Below, one piece after another: positions 1 to 7,426 of a stretch of DNA of 32,791 bases; position 1 is the stretch's first letter, and every line of letters starts with the position of its first letter. Position numbers and translations under genes: made by a program. The stretch comes from Fidelibacterota bacterium 46_43 (GTDB lineage Bacteria; Fidelibacterota; Fidelibacteria; Fidelibacterales; Fidelibacteraceae): the NCBI GenBank assembly GCA_001509335.1, contig LGGY01000124.1, positions 1 to 32,791 on the forward strand. Reading direction: 5' to 3'. The notes beneath the pieces are model-generated. The model worked only from the letters and a program-made list of their open reading frames with translations. It ran no database searches and had not been told where the DNA came from.

Positions 1-49
1 GACCAGACTCGTTCCGAATTTATGTAAACCCAGGATAAAGAGGGGACTT

Positions 50-1129
50 TCATATATCCTTCGGTAAAAGACCTTTCTCAATAAAAATAGATTTTAAGGC
101 ATTTTTACGGACTTCCAGACTATATTTTTCTTTGAGTGTCCGGACACATTCCTCGCGTTTTTTGTGATTTCCGGAATAGAGCGACTGTATTTTGCGCCGA
201 CCCTCTTTCGAATCATCAAAATCCTCAATGATATAATCCGTATTATTGTTCACCATTTCAGGCAGGGCTCCGGCAGAAGAAACCAGGGGCAGGGCTCCGA
301 TGGCACAAGCCTCCGCCACACTCATGCCAAAGGATTCAAAACGGGAAAACTGGCAGTAAACCGATGTTTTTTTATAGTATTCTGCAAGGGTTTCATGCGA
401 CCGGGGGGTGAGGATTGTCAGATTTTCCGGTAGATTTGAGAGCCCATCCTTAAAGGACTGCTCCATTCCGATTATCATAAAGGGATACTCCGGATTCATC
501 CGGGCCATCTGAATAAAACGGTCAAACCCTTTTATAAAATACCGGCGACGGGTATTGCAATATCCCACTGTCAGAATCAGGTTCTTTTTCAGCATCAGTT
601 CTTCCAATTGAACATCCGGAAATACGATGGCATTATAGATGACATGGCCTGAATAAGCAGCTCTTTTTTTCGATTCAGCGGCGGCATAGTCCGAAACCGG
701 CAACACACAGTCAGCTTTTTGATACAAAAAACGGACGATTCGGGTGCGAAGGGGATTAGTAAACACACCATAATCATATTCCGGCAGCCAAGTTGTATCA
801 TATCCACCCAAAACCAGAAACACAGGTTTCCGGAAAAGGTGTCCCAGTATCGTGGGGATCAGGGCATGATAGTCGGCAAACCAAATAAACAAGGCCCGGC
901 TGCGATATATGGGAAGGGGCAATTGAAAAAGTTGCTTTATCATACTTGCCGCTGTTCTAAAACCGGCAGCCGATTTAAAACGGCAAACATGGACCGTAAA
1001 AAAATGTCGTAAAATGTCCACATCCTGAATTATAAAAAAACTTTCATGTTCATACCGTGGAGCAATAAAGCAAAGTGAAGGACTTTCTTTACTCTTTTCA
1101 GCCTGCCTGTGCGATCTATGAATGCCCAT
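50..1129 (-). CDS. Glycosyltransferase, GT4 type (GT-B fold)
   Basis: Likely a cytoplasmic sugar transferase using a nucleotide sugar to extend a surface glycan; donor and acceptor cannot be read from sequence. The 359-residue protein lacks a signal peptide or clear membrane segment. The C-terminal half has the GT4 layout: a donor-domain start with VGYCNTRRRYFIKGFDRFI near residue 190, and the conserved acidic region SRFESFGMSVAEACAIGALP near 260-280, with the E-x7-E pattern that contacts the nucleotide sugar in this family. The N-terminal domain (LILTVGY precedes the donor half; FLVLGGYD near 105) is variable as usual. It is 68 bases downstream of the ABC ATPase gene and has no strong Shine-Dalgarno before the ATG, so the start is uncertain. 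Family call is fairly sure; role in the glycan pathway is inferred from the glycan operon a few genes upstream. Confidence 0.8.
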   Translation of the reverse strand: MGIHRSHRQAEKSKESPSLCFIAPRYEHESFFIIQDVDILRHFFTVHVCRFKSAAGFRTAASMIKQLFQLPLPIYRSRALFIWFADYHALIPTILGHLFRKPVFLVLGGYDTTWLPEYDYGVFTNPLRTRIVRFLYQKADCVLPVSDYAAAESKKRAAYSGHVIYNAIVFPDVQLEELMLKKNLILTVGYCNTRRRYFIKGFDRFIQMARMNPEYPFMIIGMEQSFKDGLSNLPENLTILTPRSHETLAEYYKKTSVYCQFSRFESFGMSVAEACAIGALPLVSSAGALPEMVNNNTDYIIEDFDDSKEGRRKIQSLYSGNHKKREECVRTLKEKYSLEVRKNALKSIFIEKGLLPKDI

Positions 1130-1197
1130 AAGGGGAATTTACATGGCAGGAAAGAAAAAGTGCAGTATTATTACCCGGCTTTATAGAGGAAAACCCT

Positions 1198-1959
1198 TTA
1201 GTATCGCTGGGTATCCAGCTGATCATAAAGTGTATGCCACAGCGCCATAAATTCCGGTGTTTCGGGCATACGGGGTTCAGGAAGGGGATTTTTTTTATAA
1301 TACTTAATTTTTGCCGGACTTAGAGAGAGGACCATCACTTTTGAACCTAAAAGAATGGCTTCCTGGACATTGTGGGTGATAAAAATGATGGTTGTTTGAA
1401 ATTTCCGCCAGAGGCTTTTCAATTCTTTTTGGAGGATGGACCGGGTTTGGGCATCCAGAGCGCCGAAGGGTTCATCCATCATCAGGACCTTGGGGTTCAG
1501 GGCCAAAGAGCGGGCAATCGCCACCCGTTGCCTCATGCCGCCGGAGAGTTGATTGGGATAGGCATGTTTGAAAGCCGAAAGGTGAACCAGGTCCAGAAAC
1601 TCTTCCGCCCGCCGTGTCAGCGTTTTGATGTCCCCCGATACCTTATTTAATTTTAAGGGATAGATGACATTTTCAATGACGGTTTTCCACGGGAACAGCT
1701 GGTTGAAATCCTGAAAAACCATAAGGCGGTCCGGGCCGATTCCGCTGATGGGTTTTCCGTCCAGGAGGATTTTTCCTGATGTAGGTTCTTCAATACTGCA
1801 AATACAGCGGATGAGGGTTGTTTTACCGCATCCCGATGGACCCAGAATGGTGAGAAAATCACCGGAATCTACGGAAAAGGAGAGTTTATCCAGCACCGTA
1901 AAGGATTTACCTTCGAGGGAATATTGTTTTACAAGATCCTGAACAAGCAGATTACTCAT
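1198..1959 (-). CDS. ABC transporter ATP-binding protein, NitT/TauT (SsuB/TauB-like) family
   Basis: This is the ATPase that would drive the adjacent importer on the cytoplasmic face. All nucleotide-binding motifs are visible in order: Walker A GPSGCGKTT near residue 40, Q-loop MVFQDFNQLFPW, signature LSGGMRQRVAIARS, Walker B VLMMDEPFGALD and switch histidine ITHNVQEA. The LFPWKTV sequence after the Q-loop is typical of the nitrate/sulfonate/taurine group. An ATG at 1977 is also open, giving six more residues, but the ATG at 1959 overlaps the permease stop as TGATG, an arrangement seen at many junctions here and suggestive of translational coupling, so 1959 is preferred. Its length of about 253 residues is normal for the family. 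The family is certain; the substrate is unknown. Confidence 0.93.
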   Translation of the reverse strand: MSNLLVQDLVKQYSLEGKSFTVLDKLSFSVDSGDFLTILGPSGCGKTTLIRCICSIEEPTSGKILLDGKPISGIGPDRLMVFQDFNQLFPWKTVIENVIYPLKLNKVSGDIKTLTRRAEEFLDLVHLSAFKHAYPNQLSGGMRQRVAIARSLALNPKVLMMDEPFGALDAQTRSILQKELKSLWRKFQTTIIFITHNVQEAILLGSKVMVLSLSPAKIKYYKKNPLPEPRMPETPEFMALWHTLYDQLDTQRY

Positions 1960-2750
1960 CAGGCACTCATTCCCCATTTCTTCACGGTTTTGTTTTCCAA
2001 TGTTTTCAAAAGGAACTCATCAACAAGCATACCGATAATAATCACTGAAATCAGTCCGGCAAAGACCGATTCGATATCCATGAAGTAACGGGTTTTATAG
2101 ATAAACCAACCGAGTCCGCCGACCACACCGGAGGCACCGAACACCATTTCGGCAGACACCAGGGCGCGCCAGCTCCGGGCCCACGCGATTTTGAGTCCGG
2201 ATAAGATGTAGGGAAAAGCATTGGGAATCATCACGGCCCATATCAGGCGAAATTCACTCATGCCGATGTTCCGTCCCAGTTCCAGTTGAATTTTCGGTAT
2301 CGCACGGAATCCTGCCAGGGAATTCACGATGAGGGGCCAAAGGATGGAATGAATAATGATGATAATGATGGCTTTGGCACCGAGTCCCACCAACAACATG
2401 ACTACCGGTAGCAGAGCGATACCCGGTAACGGATGCATAATAGATACAATCACATCCATGATCCGGGCAAAGGTTTTACTGATCATGCAGAAGGCTGTCA
2501 GGAAAAATGCCAGTATGATGCCCAGGCCGATACCGCTGAAAATCAGATAAAGGGAAAATTTAATGTGCTGAAGCAATTCGCCGGTTGTCAGATTTTGCCA
2601 CAGGGATTCCAGGACCCGGGAGAGGGGCGGAAAGAGTTTGTCCCGCCCTGTCCACACCGGAAGGTATTCCCAGAAGAAAAATAAAACAAAAATAAACAAA
2701 ACTTTTGTGATCACGGTAACTCGCCGTTCCCGTATTTCTGATTTCAGCAT
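1959..2750 (-). CDS. ABC transporter permease, NitT/TauT (SsuC/TauC-like) family
   Basis: This is the inner-membrane channel of the importer formed with the flanking ATPase and binding protein. It has about six hydrophobic segments; the first starts near VLFIFVLFFFWEYLPVW. The cytoplasmic EAA-like loop, LGRNIGMSEFRLIWAVMIPNAFPYILSGLK, is read as the ATPase contact. SWRALVSAEMVFGASGVVGGLG near the C-terminus is a hallmark of SsuC/TauC-type permeases. The longest open frame begins with TTG at 2801 and would overlap the binding-protein gene by 34 bases; the ATG at 2750 leaves a 17-base gap with a purine-rich AAAAGAG upstream and gives a 263-residue protein of normal length. The family call is strong. 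Confidence 0.92.
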   Translation of the reverse strand: MLKSEIRERRVTVITKVLFIFVLFFFWEYLPVWTGRDKLFPPLSRVLESLWQNLTTGELLQHIKFSLYLIFSGIGLGIILAFFLTAFCMISKTFARIMDVIVSIMHPLPGIALLPVVMLLVGLGAKAIIIIIIHSILWPLIVNSLAGFRAIPKIQLELGRNIGMSEFRLIWAVMIPNAFPYILSGLKIAWARSWRALVSAEMVFGASGVVGGLGWFIYKTRYFMDIESVFAGLISVIIIGMLVDEFLLKTLENKTVKKWGMSA

Positions 2751-2767
2751 ACGTACAGACTCTTTTC

Positions 2768-3733
2768 TTAATCTGCCCAGGCCGGATCCAACGTTTCCCA
2801 AAGCAGGTCTTTTACATTCTCCGTATTGCGGTCAACATATCCCGCTTCATTCATAAAATCCAGAAATGTCAGCAAACCATGGGGATTTGTACTGAAACGG
2901 ACCCCTTCCCATGTGATGTATTTCATGTACGTTTCCCGGTCTAAATTTAATACCGGTGCTACATATTCTGCAGTCTTTTCGGGATTTTCATTTAACATAA
3001 TGATAGCCTCTTCCAGCGCCTTGTATACGGCGTTGAACAGCTCCGGATTTCGTTTTTTTAATTGACCGGTTGCAGCCGTAACCAAAAAGGTGAAATCACC
3101 GCCAAAAGCATCCCGGGCATTAACCACCTGATGAATATTATCCTGCTCCAGCTCCTTGAAAATATAGGGTGGCGATGTAAAATGGCCGTCAATTTCCACC
3201 TGGTTGATCAGGGCATTGACTCCGTCGGGATGGGCCATGGCAATAATATTCTGATCCAGAGCTTTGGGATTTCCCAGTTCCTTTGCCGCAGCCATGGAAA
3301 GAAGAATATGCTGGATGGAACCCGGCGACGGCAACGCAATTTTCATTCCCGGTTTGATATCTTTTAAGGTTTTAACATTTTCATGATATGTCTGAAGTCC
3401 CAAAGGCATCTCACACAAAGCAGAAATGATTTTGTAGTCATAGCCTTTGGCCCAGGCAATCAGATAGGGAGGAACACCCATACTGCCCACATCAATGTTG
3501 CCTCCGGCCATCCCCTCCCGGATGGCTCCTCCGGACCCCAGGCGCACCCACTCAACCTGTGCCTCGGGATAATATTTTTCTATCAGATTCAATTCCTGCA
3601 TTAAAATGACGGGGGCATACCCCAATCCAAACTGCTGGGCAACCACAACCCGGTTCTTATCCACACTCTTGCCACAGGAAAACAAAGATAAACCCAGCAA
3701 GAGCGTCAGTAATAATAATGCTGTTTTTTTCAT
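2768..3733 (-). CDS. ABC transporter substrate-binding lipoprotein, NMT1/SsuA-like
   Basis: This is the periplasmic ligand-binding component of the importer, tethered as a lipoprotein. The N-terminus is a lipoprotein signal ending in the lipobox LFSC at about residues 17-20. The mature domain carries the NitT/TauT pattern: FGLGYAPVILMQELNLIEKYYP near the start, GGAIREGMAGGNIDVGSMGVPP for the first lobe, and GMKIALPSPGSIQHILL near residue 130. The group takes up sulfonates, nitrate, taurine or pyrimidine precursors; nothing here separates these. It follows the porin gene after 12 bases with GGGGGTGA before the ATG. The porin-binding protein-permease-ATPase order suggests one uptake route from outer to inner membrane. 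Confidence 0.9.
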   Translation of the reverse strand: MKKTALLLLTLLLGLSLFSCGKSVDKNRVVVAQQFGLGYAPVILMQELNLIEKYYPEAQVEWVRLGSGGAIREGMAGGNIDVGSMGVPPYLIAWAKGYDYKIISALCEMPLGLQTYHENVKTLKDIKPGMKIALPSPGSIQHILLSMAAAKELGNPKALDQNIIAMAHPDGVNALINQVEIDGHFTSPPYIFKELEQDNIHQVVNARDAFGGDFTFLVTAATGQLKKRNPELFNAVYKALEEAIIMLNENPEKTAEYVAPVLNLDRETYMKYITWEGVRFSTNPHGLLTFLDFMNEAGYVDRNTENVKDLLWETLDPAWAD

Positions 3734-3745
3734 CCTGTCACCCCC

Positions 3746-4792
3746 CTATTTAAACGCATATTCAATGAAACATTCAATTTTGTTCCGGGCATATTTGGTG
3801 TCATTCGGATTCCCTTTCCACTGCCGGCGCCAGGTAGGACGGATTTTAACCGATCCGGCATCCGAATTATGCACCGTAATTTTATACTCCAACCAGCTAT
3901 AAAGGTGATTTGTTGTGTTGTCTCTACTGTCTGTCACCTGGCTGTAATCCAGAAATCCCCGAAAGATACCAGGGCCGGTTTTTCCCTTCATGCCAATGCG
4001 GCCAATCCAGCCGTCATAAAATTCTTCAAAGGTTAAAGCGGCTTCACCCCAAACAGAATATCCGGAAACCTTGCCCGATACAACCGCTCCGGCCGTCAGG
4101 GGATTGTAATTGCTTTTCTTTGTGCTCCATAAAACATGGGGGACAAACTCCAAAGAACCCAAATTCAGGGTATAATCAGCCCCAACTGTCATCCCGTCCC
4201 GATTGGTGATAGTTGAATCCCCATCCAGGTAGACCTCCAGATTGGTCCGGTTTTCATCCACGGAAAAATAAGCTCTGGCCTGTCCTCCCCCCAGTTTTTT
4301 ATTCACCCTGAAACCGGTGTAAGCATTGTTGTTGAAAATCAGGAATGGAATATCCACCACCCGGGTAGGATAATAATGAATATCCCAGATGGTGTTTCCT
4401 CCCTGGGGAATCCGTCCCAGTTCAAATCCTAAATCCCCCTTTTTACCAACATAAAGCTGAGTAAAATCAACAGCAGGCGATTGGGCGGACCCGTCAGACG
4501 ATGCAGAAGGAAGTCCCGAGCCATCACCCATCTTAGACCAGAACGCCAGGGAATTATGTGATAACTGAAGACTTGCAAAATACCCGTCTTTTAAATCAGC
4601 ATCCACATTCAGCCGTGTTCTGAACTGCAAATAGGCATCACCGGTCCGGCTGGTGATTTTCCCATCGGCATCTTTATACGTGATCAGATCAAAACGGGGC
4701 CGCATCCAGGTATCTCCACTCAGAGTGATTTCAGCACGGGTATAACCTGCCAGCATGATCCCTGCAAGTAAACACAGTAGCAATTTTTTCAT
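3746..4792 (-). CDS. Outer-membrane beta-barrel protein, porin-like
   Basis: Probably a channel admitting the ligand of the neighbouring ABC importer through the outer membrane. The 348-residue protein begins with a cleavable signal peptide (MKKLLLCLLAGIMLAGYTRA) and then shows alternating polar and hydrophobic short strands rich in aromatic residues and glycine, for example AYLQFRTRLNVDADLKDGYF, and GFLDYSQVTD followed by YSWLEYKITVH. The last strand (ECFIEYAFK) is a plausible terminal barrel strand, although it ends in lysine rather than the usual phenylalanine. No precise porin family is recognised. It is first in the transport block and has the strongest Shine-Dalgarno of that block. The barrel call is good; the role as a specific porin rests on context. 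Confidence 0.75.
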   Translation of the reverse strand: MKKLLLCLLAGIMLAGYTRAEITLSGDTWMRPRFDLITYKDADGKITSRTGDAYLQFRTRLNVDADLKDGYFASLQLSHNSLAFWSKMGDGSGLPSASSDGSAQSPAVDFTQLYVGKKGDLGFELGRIPQGGNTIWDIHYYPTRVVDIPFLIFNNNAYTGFRVNKKLGGGQARAYFSVDENRTNLEVYLDGDSTITNRDGMTVGADYTLNLGSLEFVPHVLWSTKKSNYNPLTAGAVVSGKVSGYSVWGEAALTFEEFYDGWIGRIGMKGKTGPGIFRGFLDYSQVTDSRDNTTNHLYSWLEYKITVHNSDAGSVKIRPTWRRQWKGNPNDTKYARNKIECFIEYAFK

Positions 4793-4861
4793 GAATAGCC
4801 TCCTTCTACTTCAATTTGAATGAGTATAGAGAGAATTAAAGGGGGATAAAATTCCAATTAT
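4793..4861 (-). promoter_or_regulatory. Candidate promoter and strong ribosome binding site for the porin-ABC operon
   Basis: The 69-base gap between the LysR gene and the porin gene holds a near-consensus Shine-Dalgarno, AAGGAGG at 4799-4805 on the minus strand, and a TATACT minus-10-like box at 4823-4828. No good minus-35 box lies at the expected distance, which is common at LysR-activated promoters. An AT-rich, imperfectly symmetric stretch at 4847-4862 (ATAA...TTAT outer arms) is a possible regulator site. Promoter assignment is tentative; the ribosome binding site is clear. Confidence 0.4.
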
Positions 4862-5704
4862 TTAATGAGTGGGGGACAGATTATTTAATTTTTCGATAAG
4901 TACCCGGATCATATCCCCATAACGGGAGGATTCACTGGCTAAAAGCAGAATATTCCGGTGGATCTGATAGGTGTCTGAAATTACGATATAAGGATACCTG
5001 TCCTGGATGTCTTTCAGATAGGTTTCATTGATAAAGAGTCCCAAAGGTTCACGATTTATGAGGGCCAAGCGGTCTGCGGTAGCCCCCATTTCGGCAACAA
5101 TGTTCACATGATCAAACTGCTCCAGATAGTTCAGGACAACGGCATGAATCCCTGAATCCTTCTGATCGATCACCAGTGGAATTTCACGGATATCATGACT
5201 CAGGGATTGGTGGTAAACCAGAACAATCCGTTCATCTTTCAGGGGGATTACATCTATGTGCCTGGGGAGCTCCATATTCACCCCCCCGACAATCGCCACA
5301 TCCGCCTGATGATCAATGATATTCCGAATGGCTTCATCAGACCGGCAGGTATGAATACGGGGAAAAAGCCCTTTTTCCCGAAGAAATATATAAATAGGTT
5401 CAAGATAAAGATACGTGGCCACCGTGCTCAGATTAACGGTAAAGTCATTCATGCCTTCCAGCCGGGTTACCAGTTCGTCATGATCCCGGAGTATCCGTTC
5501 ACAATATTCGTAAAATACTTTTCCCTGGGGTGTAAAGTGATATTCACCGTCGTAAGTATACAGGGTTGTGTTCAGTTCATGCTGAAGTTTATTCAAACGA
5601 TAACTGATGGTTGGCTGGGATAAATATAAAAAACGGGATACTGCAGAAATATTACGCTGCATATAAAGCTGCTTAAAAATTTTCATATCCAGCAGATCCA
5701 TCAT
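4862..5704 (-). CDS. LysR-type transcriptional regulator
   Basis: A DNA-binding regulator that probably responds to a small molecule handled by the downstream porin and ABC importer. Residues 5-65 form the family's winged helix-turn-helix (ISAVSRFLYLSQPTISYRLN, then LQHEL), followed by the linker helix (TPQGKVFYEYCERIL). The rest, to residue 280, is the periplasmic-binding-protein-like effector domain, with a visible hinge region around ADVAIVGGVNMELP. Length is normal for the family. The ATG at 5704 is followed directly by a second ATG; GGGAG lies just upstream. Unlike the common divergent arrangement, it lies in the same direction as its presumed targets and only 21 bases after the ATP-grasp gene, so it may also be read from the glycan operon. 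Confidence 0.9.
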   Translation of the reverse strand: MMDLLDMKIFKQLYMQRNISAVSRFLYLSQPTISYRLNKLQHELNTTLYTYDGEYHFTPQGKVFYEYCERILRDHDELVTRLEGMNDFTVNLSTVATYLYLEPIYIFLREKGLFPRIHTCRSDEAIRNIIDHQADVAIVGGVNMELPRHIDVIPLKDERIVLVYHQSLSHDIREIPLVIDQKDSGIHAVVLNYLEQFDHVNIVAEMGATADRLALINREPLGLFINETYLKDIQDRYPYIVISDTYQIHRNILLLASESSRYGDMIRVLIEKLNNLSPTH

Positions 5705-5725
5705 GCGCTCCCGGTTTGGGCAGAC

Positions 5726-6775
5726 TTATTCCAAGTCTTCTGAATCATAAAACACCTGATCATAATACCGGACACTTTGACGTGTTGTCCGAAAATTTTT
5801 CTGCATCACGGCAAGGTCTTCATGAGATATAAGTCCAAGTTCGTGTTTTACCCCCGCCCAGGGGATATTAAAATTCTCCTGGTGGACAAAGGTAGAGACC
5901 CGTGGATTAATTTCCATGAGCTTGCCACCTTTAAACTGAATATTGATAAAGTAGTCATATTGGAGACGTCGGACAATATCCCGGGCATAATCCATATATT
6001 CCGGGGCATCCTGATTCCTGAAAAACATGGCCAGACCGGCTTTCATGGCCTCACGTGTTTTTGTAAAGCTCAACAAAACCTCTCCGTTTTGGCAATAACA
6101 ATCTACGGTTATCTCGATCCCCTCCAGAAATTCTGATACCAGCAGGTCAGGGAACCGTGGAGTTTGTCCCAGGATTTCTTCACATTCTTCAAGGGTAAAG
6201 GTGGTGTCTTCAATTCGTTTTTGCAACAGCATATTCAAGCGGTCGGTCCCGGCTTCCAGAATCCTGAAACCCCGTGAACCTTTACTCACAGCCGGTTTAA
6301 AACAGACGCGTTTATGAGGATAGCCCAGATCCAGGGCTGCTTTTCTGAAAGCTTCTACAGTGTTCACGGTCCGTGTTTCCGGCAGTGGGACCAGACTCTC
6401 TTCAAAAAAGGTATTCATGGCAGATTTACTGTTACATGGAATGGCCGATTCGGTTTTGGGGATCATGATGGGAAAACCTGCCTGACGAAAATCCTCCCGG
6501 AGGGGACTCAGGGGCATCACATCTGAGGAGCTTTGGGGCAGAATCAGATCCACTTTTTCTTTCCGGGCAATATGAAGGATTGTATCGGGATAGGCAGGAT
6601 CATTCCCGGCAGGGACAGGGTAAAAGGCATCACTGAAAAAGCGGCCGGCAGCGTGTGGATTCATATCCGTCCCGATGATTTCAACCGGTCTTTCTCCATG
6701 TTCTTTCAGCGCCCGGATCATGGTTACGCCTCCGGGACAACCGACTGTTGTAAGCAAAATACGGATTGGTTTCAT
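5726..6775 (-). CDS. ATP-grasp family carboxylate ligase
   Basis: Predicted to join a carboxylate to an amine or similar nucleophile through an acyl-phosphate, using ATP in the cytoplasm; the substrates are unknown. The N-terminal part is a Rossmann-like pre-ATP-grasp domain (ILLTTVGCPGGVTMIRALKE) as in carbamoyl-phosphate-synthase-like proteins. The ATP-grasp core includes CFKPAVSKGSRGFRIL near residue 160, LVSEFLEGIEITVDCYCQNG near 210-230 and the metal-binding MEINPRVSTF near 290. The 349-residue length suits a single-domain ligase. AGGA sits five bases before the ATG, and the PIG-L gene ends ten bases upstream. Context suggests it decorates a sugar or builds a sugar precursor in the glycan operon. 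An alternative is a role in an unrelated small-molecule pathway. Confidence 0.82.
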   Translation of the reverse strand: MKPIRILLTTVGCPGGVTMIRALKEHGERPVEIIGTDMNPHAAGRFFSDAFYPVPAGNDPAYPDTILHIARKEKVDLILPQSSSDVMPLSPLREDFRQAGFPIMIPKTESAIPCNSKSAMNTFFEESLVPLPETRTVNTVEAFRKAALDLGYPHKRVCFKPAVSKGSRGFRILEAGTDRLNMLLQKRIEDTTFTLEECEEILGQTPRFPDLLVSEFLEGIEITVDCYCQNGEVLLSFTKTREAMKAGLAMFFRNQDAPEYMDYARDIVRRLQYDYFINIQFKGGKLMEINPRVSTFVHQENFNIPWAGVKHELGLISHEDLAVMQKNFRTTRQSVRYYDQVFYDSEDLE

Positions 6776-6785
6776 GGCTTTCCTA

Positions 6786-7418
6786 TCAGATTATATACCG
6801 GATGACTTCAAAACATTCGGCATAGTCACACCCGATTTGCACACCCCGTGTGGTGGCAAGGCTCATAATGAATTCTTTGGAAGCATACTTGCGCATTTTC
6901 TGGGAATTGTATGCATCCAAAGCATATATTTTCTTTTCAATATGCCGTTTTTCCAGCCGGATGAAGGAACGTGTTTCGAAATTGATATGATTCCACGGGA
7001 TTTCATAGGCCAGAATGGTCGTTTGTTTGAAAGCCCTTTGCCCTTCCATGGCCACTGTGTTGTGATCCTGGTGTAAGTCATGAGGAGATGGCATAAAAAC
7101 AAGATCCGGGTCCAGATCCTGTTTTAGGCGAATCATTTCTTCCAGTAAATCCTGGCGGACATAGTTGAGTTTCCGCACGGTAAACCCGTAAATGAGAAGA
7201 TTTTCCGGTTTTATACCCAGGCGTTTTGTGGCTTCTTTTACTTCAATTTCCAGAATATTTTCCGGCATACCCGGGGGAACCGATTCCTTGGCAGTTGAAA
7301 AAGCGGCATAATATACATCTGCCCCGTCTTCCAGAAATTTTACTATACTTCCCCCGCATCCAAATTCACCGTCATCCGTATGGGGGGCCAGGATCAATAT
7401 GCGTTTTGCTGTCTTCAT
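6786..7418 (-). CDS. PIG-L/LmbE family N-deacetylase
   Basis: A zinc-dependent deacetylase expected to remove an acetyl group from an N-acetylated amino sugar. The family signature is complete: PHTDDGEFGCGG near residue 12 supplies the His and Asp zinc ligands and the catalytic Asp, and SPHDLHQDHNTVA near residue 110 supplies the second histidine cluster. There is no signal peptide, so it acts in the cytoplasm. The open frame extends to a TTG at 7430 that would overlap the asnB stop, but the ATG at 7418 has GAGG seven bases upstream and the TTG has nothing comparable, so 7418 is chosen (210 residues). It follows asnB after eight bases and precedes the ATP-grasp gene. Family call is firm; the substrate (a HexNAc nucleotide, lipid-linked sugar or polymer) is inferred. 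Confidence 0.9.
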   Translation of the reverse strand: MKTAKRILILAPHTDDGEFGCGGSIVKFLEDGADVYYAAFSTAKESVPPGMPENILEIEVKEATKRLGIKPENLLIYGFTVRKLNYVRQDLLEEMIRLKQDLDPDLVFMPSPHDLHQDHNTVAMEGQRAFKQTTILAYEIPWNHINFETRSFIRLEKRHIEKKIYALDAYNSQKMRKYASKEFIMSLATTRGVQIGCDYAECFEVIRYII

Positions 7419-7426
7419 GATTTTCC

